Positions 5,319 to 9,787 of a DNA stretch of 9,787 nucleotides are shown here, one piece after another. The position numbers were made by a program, and so were the translations under genes. Numbering within the stretch: the first letter of the stretch is position 1; every line of letters starts with the position of its first letter. Source of the stretch: JBKPIY01 sp046730475 (lineage in GTDB: Bacteria; Actinomycetota; Thermoleophilia; Solirubrobacterales; 70-9); contig JBKPIY010000012.1 of the NCBI GenBank assembly GCA_046730475.1, positions 1-9,787 on the forward strand, in the 5' to 3' direction. The notes below the pieces were generated by a model. It was not told the origin of the DNA, searched no databases, and saw only the letters and a program-made list of their open reading frames with translations.

Positions 5319-6797
5319 ATGAGCGAGCGGGCCGAACCGCGGCCTGGGTCGAACGTGATCGCCGAGCGCAGGGCGAAGCTCGAGCGGCTGCGCGAGCAGG
5401 GGGTCGAGCCGTTCCCGCACTCGTTCGGCGAGCGCGATGAGATCGCCGAGGTTCGCGCCGCCCACGAGGGGCTCGGGGCGGGGGAGGAGACCGGCGCCCG
5501 CCGCCGCGTCGCCGGCAGGATCGCCGCACGGCGGGAGATGGGCAAGGCCTCGTTCCTCGACATCCGCGACGGCAGCGGCCGGATCCAGCTCCAGGCGCGC
5601 GCCGATGACCTCGGCGCGGAGCCCTATCGGCGCCTGATCGGCCTCGACCTGGGCGACATCGTGGGGGTCGAGGGCGAGGTGTTCGCGACCAAGCGCGGGG
5701 AGCTGACCCTCCGGGTTTCGAGCTGGAAGCTGCTCTCCAAGAGCCTCCGCCCGCCGCCGGAGAAGTTTCACGGCCTCGAGGACACCGAGACGCGCTACCG
5801 GCGGCGCGAGCTCGACCTGATCGCAAACGAGGAGACCCGGGAGCTGTTTCGCAAGCGGACCGCGACGGTCGCCGCCGTCCGGGAGTGGTTGGACGAGCGC
5901 GGCTTCGTCGAGGTCGAGACCCCGATCCTCCAGCCTCTATACGGCGGGGCCCTCGCTCGCCCCTTCACCACCCACCACAACGCCCTCGACCGCGACCTCT
6001 ACCTGCGGATCGCGACCGAGCTCTATCTGAAGCGGCTGGTGGTAGGGGGGCTCGACCGCGTGTACGAGCTCGGCAAGGACTTCCGCAACGAGGGGATCTC
6101 CCACAAGCACAACCCCGAGTTCACGATGCTCGAGTGGTACGAGGCCTACGCCGAATACGACGACACCGCCGAGCGGCTCGAGCAGCTCGTCTCCCACGTC
6201 GCCGAGCGGGTGCTCGGCACCACCGAGATCGAGCGCGAGGGCAGGACCATCGACCTGGCGCCACCCTGGCGGCGGGTGACCCTCCGCGACGCGATCCGGG
6301 AGCGGACCGGCCTCGACATCGCCGAGCACCCCACCCGCGAGCAGCTCGCCGCCGCGATGGGAGCGAAGCCGGGTCCCGAGGAGGGGTGGGGGAAGCTCGT
6401 CGACGGGCTCCTCTCCAAGGAGGTGGAGCCGAACCTGATCGAGCCCACCTTCGTCGCCGATTACCCGGTCGAGCTCTCTCCGTTCGCGAAGGCCCACCGC
6501 ACCGAACCGGGCCTGGTCGAACGCTGGGAGGCCTTCGTCGGCGGCATCGAGATCTCCAACGCCTTCACCGAGCTCAACGACCCCGACGAGCAGCGCCGCC
6601 GTTTCGAGGCGCAGCGGGAGGAGCTTGCCCGCGGCGACGAGGAGACCCAGCCCTACGACGAGGCATTCGTCGAGGCGCTCGAGGTCGGGATGCCCCCGAC
6701 TGGCGGGGCCGGGCTCGGGATCGACCGCTTGGTGATGATCCTCACCGGCGCCCCGACGGTGCGAGAGGTGCTTCTGTTCCCCGCGATGCGGACCTGA
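5319..6797 (+). CDS. lysS: Class II lysyl-tRNA synthetase
   Basis: LysRS charges tRNA-Lys with lysine. The 492 residues match the bacterial class II enzyme. An OB-fold anticodon-binding domain (about 62-140) includes GKASFLDIRDGSGRIQ. The catalytic core contains motif 1 (GFVEVETPIL, 195-204), then PFTTHHNALDRDLYLRIATELYLKRL, motif 2 (FRNEGISHKHNPEF, 255-268) and motif 3 (GAGLGIDRLVMILTG, 463-477, with R470). The EISNAFTELNDP segment that contacts lysine is present. The ATG at 5319 gives a normal N-terminus; no Shine-Dalgarno precedes it. lysS lies 31 bp after greA and may be read both from upstream and from its own promoter. The order lysS then clpC, with one small gene between, recalls the mycobacterial lysS-lsr2-clpC1 arrangement. 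Confidence 0.97.
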   Translation: MSERAEPRPGSNVIAERRAKLERLREQGVEPFPHSFGERDEIAEVRAAHEGLGAGEETGARRRVAGRIAARREMGKASFLDIRDGSGRIQLQARADDLGAEPYRRLIGLDLGDIVGVEGEVFATKRGELTLRVSSWKLLSKSLRPPPEKFHGLEDTETRYRRRELDLIANEETRELFRKRTATVAAVREWLDERGFVEVETPILQPLYGGALARPFTTHHNALDRDLYLRIATELYLKRLVVGGLDRVYELGKDFRNEGISHKHNPEFTMLEWYEAYAEYDDTAERLEQLVSHVAERVLGTTEIEREGRTIDLAPPWRRVTLRDAIRERTGLDIAEHPTREQLAAAMGAKPGPEEGWGKLVDGLLSKEVEPNLIEPTFVADYPVELSPFAKAHRTEPGLVERWEAFVGGIEISNAFTELNDPDEQRRRFEAQREELARGDEETQPYDEAFVEALEVGMPPTGGAGLGIDRLVMILTGAPTVREVLLFPAMRT

Positions 6798-6798
6798 T

Positions 6799-6816
6799 CC
6801 GCGCGGCGAATCGCGG
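6799..6816. other. Small hairpin between convergent lysS and membrane-protein genes
   Basis: CCGCG (6799-6803) pairs with CGCGG (6812-6816) around an 8-base loop, filling most of the 22-bp gap between the two stops. No T-run follows on either strand, so a bidirectional terminator role is only a guess. Confidence 0.2.
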
Positions 6817-6819
6817 TCG

Positions 6820-7230
6820 TCAGCCCGCCGCCTTCGCCTTGGTCGCGTCCTCGTCGTCCTCCTCGCTCTCGCCCTTCACTGAACGAGAATCCTCACCCTC
6901 TTTCTCGTCCTTCGCGCCGGGGGTGGGGTCAGCCTCCTCCTCGCCGTCCCCGTGGGAGCCGGGGTCAGCGTCGCCGCCCACCGCTGCCGGTGCGTCGGAC
7001 GGCCCCGAGCGGTCGCGGGCGAGCCGGACGGCGCCGCGGACGGCAAACGCGATCAGGGCGGCGACGCTCGCGAGCAGGGGCCAGGTGATCAGCACCCCGA
7101 CCGCCGCCCTTCCCCCGCGCACGTTGCCGACGTGGATCGCCCACCAGACCCAGACCGCGATCCCGACCAACCCGGTTGCGCAGGCAACGGCGAGGAGGGG
7201 GCTCGACTTCAACTTCTCGAACGCCTTCAT
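6820..7230 (-). CDS. Small two-helix membrane protein with acidic tail
   Basis: I do not recognise this 136-residue protein. After a short basic start (MKAFEKLKSS) come two hydrophobic helices, roughly residues 10-33 (with WVWW) and 41-65 (VGVLITWPLLASVAALIAFAV), joined by a short GNVRGGR turn. The remaining 70 residues are hydrophilic, rich in Glu, Asp, Ser and Gly, and probably disordered (GEEEADPTPGAKDEKEGED, SEEDDEDATKAKAAG). Both ends probably lie in the cytoplasm. The start is uncertain. The ATG at 7230 has no Shine-Dalgarno but a TACCGT hexamer sits eight bases upstream. An in-frame ATG at 7296 has GAGGGG eight bases ahead and would add 22 residues; an ATG at 7335 is also open. It sits where lsr2 lies in mycobacteria but runs the other way and does not resemble Lsr2. 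Confidence 0.7.
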   Translation of the reverse strand: MKAFEKLKSSPLLAVACATGLVGIAVWVWWAIHVGNVRGGRAAVGVLITWPLLASVAALIAFAVRGAVRLARDRSGPSDAPAAVGGDADPGSHGDGEEEADPTPGAKDEKEGEDSRSVKGESEEDDEDATKAKAAG

Positions 7231-7238
7231 CGGCGCGA

Positions 7239-7244
7239 ACGGTA
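7239..7244 (-). promoter_or_regulatory. Candidate -10 box for the membrane-protein gene
   Basis: On the minus strand TACCGT fits TANNNT and ends eight bases before the ATG at 7230, as GATAAT does before coaX. No -35 box is evident. It would give a leaderless or near-leaderless mRNA and would argue for the 7230 start over 7296. Confidence 0.25.
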
Positions 7245-7347
7245 TCCGCTGACGGTCCCCGCACCACCGGGAGCCGCCGTGACCTGGCTCACACATTTTC
7301 CAAGCCCCTCGAAATGCAGGCACTTCTTCTCGCATCTTGCAGGGAGT

Positions 7348-7390
7348 GCTTTCGGCGGGCCTAAAGCCTGCCTGGACGGGGAAGCCCCGT
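7348..7390. other. Two hairpins upstream of the clpC promoter
   Basis: GCTTT (7348-7352) plus GG (7354-7355) pairs with CC (7360-7361) plus AAAGC (7363-7367) around CGGG, with one mismatch. ACGGGG (7376-7381) pairs perfectly with CCCCGT (7385-7390) around AAG, immediately before the TATACT hexamer. As DNA these inverted repeats could be operator sites in the promoter region; no T-run makes either a terminator. Bases 7231-7347 otherwise hold only possible 5' extensions of the minus-strand gene. Confidence 0.3.
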
Positions 7391-7393
7391 GGC

Positions 7394-7399
7394 TATACT
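7394..7399 (+). promoter_or_regulatory. Candidate -10 box for clpC
   Basis: TATACT matches five of six positions of TATAAT in GC-rich DNA and is the best -10 candidate between the divergent genes. No convincing -35 box is found, so an activator may be needed. Initiation near 7406 would coincide with TCGC-N6-GCGA (7406-7419). That inverted repeat resembles the CGC/GCG half-sites of ClgR, but its spacer is one base longer than the five I recall. Confidence 0.45.
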
Positions 7400-7405
7400 G
7401 GGCTC

Positions 7406-7587
7406 TCGCCGTCCTGCGACAGAACCGGAGGTCAGATCAAGGGATCGGCAGCCAGGAGCCGATACGGATAGGGCCCCCGGCAAGTCTGCGTCCCTGTAAG
7501 CCCTCGACTCGACCGGACCATCACTACTACCGACCGAATCCCCGAAGGACAGCCGGACAGACTGATACACCGAAAGGCAAGCGCCTG
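7406..7587 (+). promoter_or_regulatory. Long structured 5' leader of clpC
   Basis: About 180 bases separate the predicted start of transcription from the clpC ATG. No ATG, GTG or TTG occurs in the leader, so no conventional upstream ORF exists. ATCGGC (7444-7449) pairs perfectly with GCCGAT (7458-7463) around 8 bases. ATAGGG (7468-7473) can pair with CCCTGT (7492-7497) with one G-U. The 3' part (7500-7587) is pyrimidine- and A-rich and looks unstructured, with a GGACAG direct repeat (7547-7552, 7555-7560). AAAGG (7573-7577) is the likely ribosome binding site. I match it to no known riboswitch. Confidence 0.4.
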
Positions 7588-9732
7588 ATGTTCGAGAGAT
7601 TCACAGAGAGAGCCCGCCAGGTGGTGGTCCTAGCCCAGGAGGAGGCGCGGACTCTCAAGCACAACTACATCGGCACCGAGCACATCCTGCTCGGCCTCCT
7701 CCGCGAGGAGGAGGGCCTCGCCGCCCGGGTGCTCGAGTCCCTCGACATCACCGTCGAGCGGGTCCGCTCCCAGGTGGTCCGGATCGTCGGCTCGGGCGAG
7801 GAGGTCACCGCCGGCCAGATTCCCTTCACCCCGCGCGCCAAGAAGGTGCTCGAGCTGGCGCTGCGCGAGGCGCTCTCCCTCGGCCACAACTACATCGGCA
7901 CCGAGCACATCCTCCTCGGACTGGTCCGCGAGAACGAGGGCGTCGCCGCCCGGATCCTGCTCGACTTCGATGCCGACTCCGAGAAGATCCGCAACGAGGT
8001 CATCCGGATGCTGTCCGGCCCCGGCGGCCGCCGCCAGGGCGGGGGCGCCGCCGGCACCGCCGAGGGCAAGAAGTCCTCGAAGCTGCTCGACCAGTTCGGC
8101 CGCAACCTGACCAAGCTCGCCGCCGAGGGGAAGCTCGACCCGGTGATCGGCCGGGAGATCGAGATCGAGCGGATCATGCAGATCCTCTCCCGCCGGACCA
8201 AGAACAACCCGGTCCTCCTCGGCGAGCCCGGCGTCGGCAAGACCGCCGTCGTCGAGGGCCTCGCCGCCCGGATCACCAAGGGCGAGGTCCCCGAGCTGCT
8301 TCGCAATAAGCAGATCTACACCCTCGACCTGGCCGCCCTGGTGGCGGGCTCCAAGTACCGCGGCGAGTTCGAGGAGCGGCTGAAGAAGGTGATGAAGGAG
8401 ATCACCCAGCGCGGCGACATCGTGCTGTTCATCGACGAGCTTCACAACCTGGTCGGCGCCGGCGCCGCCGAGGGCGCGATCGACGCCGCCTCGATCCTGA
8501 AGCCGGCCCTCGCGCGTGGCGAGATGCAGACGATCGGCGCCACCACCCTCGACGAGTACCGCAAGTACCTCGAGCGCGACTCCGCGCTGGAGCGTCGGTT
8601 CGCCCAGATCAAGGTCGAGCAGCCCTCGACCGAGCAGACGGTGAAGATCCTCGAGGGGCTGCGCGAGCGCTACGAGCAGCACCACCGGGTGAAGATCACG
8701 GACGAAGCGCTCGAGGCCGCCGCCGAGCTCGCCGACCGCTACATCTCCGACCGCTTCCTCCCCGACAAGGCGATTGACCTGATCGACGAGGCCGCCTCGC
8801 GGATGCGGATCAAGTCGATGACCCAGCCTCCGGTTTATCGTGACCTCGAGGAGGAGATCGAGACGACGCGGCGCGAGAAGGAGGCCGCGATCGAAGCCCA
8901 GGAGTTCGAGAAGGCCGCCAACCTGCGCGACCAGGAGCGCCGCCTCACCAACAAGAAGAAGGAGCTCGAGCACGAGTGGAGCTCGGGTGAGGGGGGTGAG
9001 CGCCCCGAGGTCGGTGAGGACGAGATCGCCGACATCGTCTCGATGTGGACCGGGATCCCTGTCTTCAAGCTGACCGAGGCGGAGACCAAGAAGCTGGTCC
9101 GGATGGAGGACGAGCTCCACAAGCGGGTGATCGGCCAGGAAGCCGCGATCACCGCGGTGTCGAAGGCGATCCGCCGCTCGCGCGCCGGGATCAAGGACCC
9201 GAAGCGCCCGGCGGGCTCGTTCATCTTCCTCGGCCCCTCCGGGGTCGGTAAGACCGAGCTGGCGCGGACCCTCGCCGAGTTCCTGTTCGGCGACGAGGAC
9301 GCGATGGTCCGGATCGACATGTCCGAGTACATGGAGAAGCACGCCGTCTCGCGCCTGGTCGGCTCGCCCCCCGGCTACATCGGCTACGACGAGGGCGGCC
9401 AGCTCACCGAGGCCGTGCGGCGAAAGCCCTACTCGGTGCTGCTCCTCGACGAGATCGAGAAGGCCCACCCCGACGTCTTCAACATCCTCCTCCAGATCCT
9501 GGAAGACGGGCGCCTAACAGACGCCCAAGGACGCACGGTCGACTTCCGCAACTCGATCGTGATCATGACCTCGAACATCGGTGCCCAGGACATCTCCAAG
9601 AACATCTCCTTCGGGTTCGCCGCCTCCGACGATCAGGGCGCCTCGTACGACGAGATGAGGTCGCGGATCATGGGCGAGCTGAAGAAGGTGTTCCGGCCCG
9701 AGTTCCTGAACCGGATCGACGAGGTCATCGTC
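7588..9732 (+). CDS. clpC: ATP-dependent Clp protease ATPase subunit ClpC (3' truncated)
   Basis: ClpC is the AAA+ unfoldase that feeds proteins to ClpP. Residues 1-140 hold two Clp_N repeats, each with HNYIGTEHILLGL. The first AAA module has Walker A GEPGVGKT (212-219) and Walker B VLFIDE (279-284). A UVR-type coiled coil (about 420-455) includes AQEFEKAANLRDQERRL and separates ClpC from ClpA and ClpB. The second module has GPSGVGKT (549-556), GSPPGYIGYDEGG and LLLDEIEKAHPDV (D621, E622). The ClpP-docking tripeptide is FGF (675-677), where VGF or LGF is usual. Genomic coding ends at NRIDEVIV (V715); about 100 or more C-terminal residues are missing because adapter sequence follows. The frame stays open to the window end, but residues after V715 are artefact. 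ATG 7588 is clear, with AAAGG ten bases upstream. ClpC level is probably set through the long leader. Confidence 0.97.
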
Positions 9733-9787
9733 TGTCTCTTATACACATCTCCGAGCCCACGAGACACACAGGTGGATCTCGTATGCC
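9732..9787. other. Illumina Nextera adapter (sequencing artefact, not genome)
   Basis: From 9732 the sequence reads CTGTCTCTTATACACATCT (Nextera mosaic end), then CCGAGCCCACGAGAC (9751-9765), a ten-base segment ACACAGGTGG (9766-9775) in the i7 index position, and ATCTCGTATGCC (9776-9787), the start of the P7 flow-cell sequence. This is the exact order of a Nextera i7 adapter. The first C may be shared with the genome. It is untrimmed read-through assembled onto the contig end. Confidence 0.97.

Noticed and set aside
7339..7352. GAGTGCT as half of a CIRCE (HrcA) operator near clpC
   Set aside because: The matching left arm TTAGCACTC is absent nine bases upstream; a single half-site is not evidence.
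7406..7419. ClgR operator at TCGC-N6-GCGA
   Set aside because: The spacer is six, not the five expected, and the flanks do not match; kept only as a remark on the promoter entry.
7430..7444. CtsR-type heptad repeat (GGTCAGATCAAGG)
   Set aside because: Only a partial resemblance to GGTCAAA-N3-GGTCAAA; two heptads are not present.
1..9731. CRISPR arrays, tRNA or rRNA genes, insertion sequences, phage or defence genes
   Set aside because: No repeat-spacer pattern, cloverleaf, transposase or related domain was found on either strand by reading.
9733..9787. A novel C-terminal extension of ClpC
   Set aside because: The codons come from the Nextera adapter, not the genome.

Overview
This is a very GC-rich window of ordinary, compact bacterial chromosome carrying housekeeping genes. 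The gene order is actinobacterial. Reading rightward it runs folB-folK, coaX-dus-hydrolase, greA, lysS, clpC. From memory, this is the same relative order as the Mycobacterium tuberculosis block folB-folK ... coaX ... lysS-lsr2-clpC1. An actinobacterium outside the mycothiol-type model genera, perhaps Thermoleophilia, fits the composition and protein style, but that placement is inference. The right end is not biological: from about base 9732 the sequence is Illumina Nextera adapter, so this is very likely the end of a short-read, probably metagenomic, contig.

Layout. Bases 1-210 hold no confident gene. folB and folK (211-1169, +) overlap and catalyse consecutive steps of tetrahydrofolate synthesis. 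A convergent gene on the minus strand (1234-2019) encodes a cysteine-free glutathione-S-transferase-like protein. It shares a 44-bp divergent promoter region with coaX. coaX, a dihydrouridine synthase and a MEST-like alpha/beta hydrolase (2064-4696, +) form a tight operon, with starts abutting or overlapping the preceding stops. A strong terminator-like hairpin at 4707-4753 lies in the gap before greA (4808-5287). lysS (5319-6797) follows. A two-helix membrane protein with an acidic tail (6820-7230, -) is convergent with lysS. clpC (from 7588, +) has a long structured leader and is cut by the adapter at about residue 715.

How the genes fit together. The window mixes cofactor synthesis (folate, CoA), tRNA modification and charging (Dus, LysRS), transcription elongation (GreA) and proteolysis (ClpC). 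No dedicated defence, mobile or secondary-metabolite system is visible, and I found no clear evidence of a new multi-gene system. The points most worth a second look are: a Tyr-to-His change at the FolB active site; a possible attenuator in the greA leader; a bacterial relative of mammalian MEST/PEG1 coupled to a divergent Dus; repeated -10-like hexamers at leaderless spacing; the long clpC leader; and the adapter artefact.
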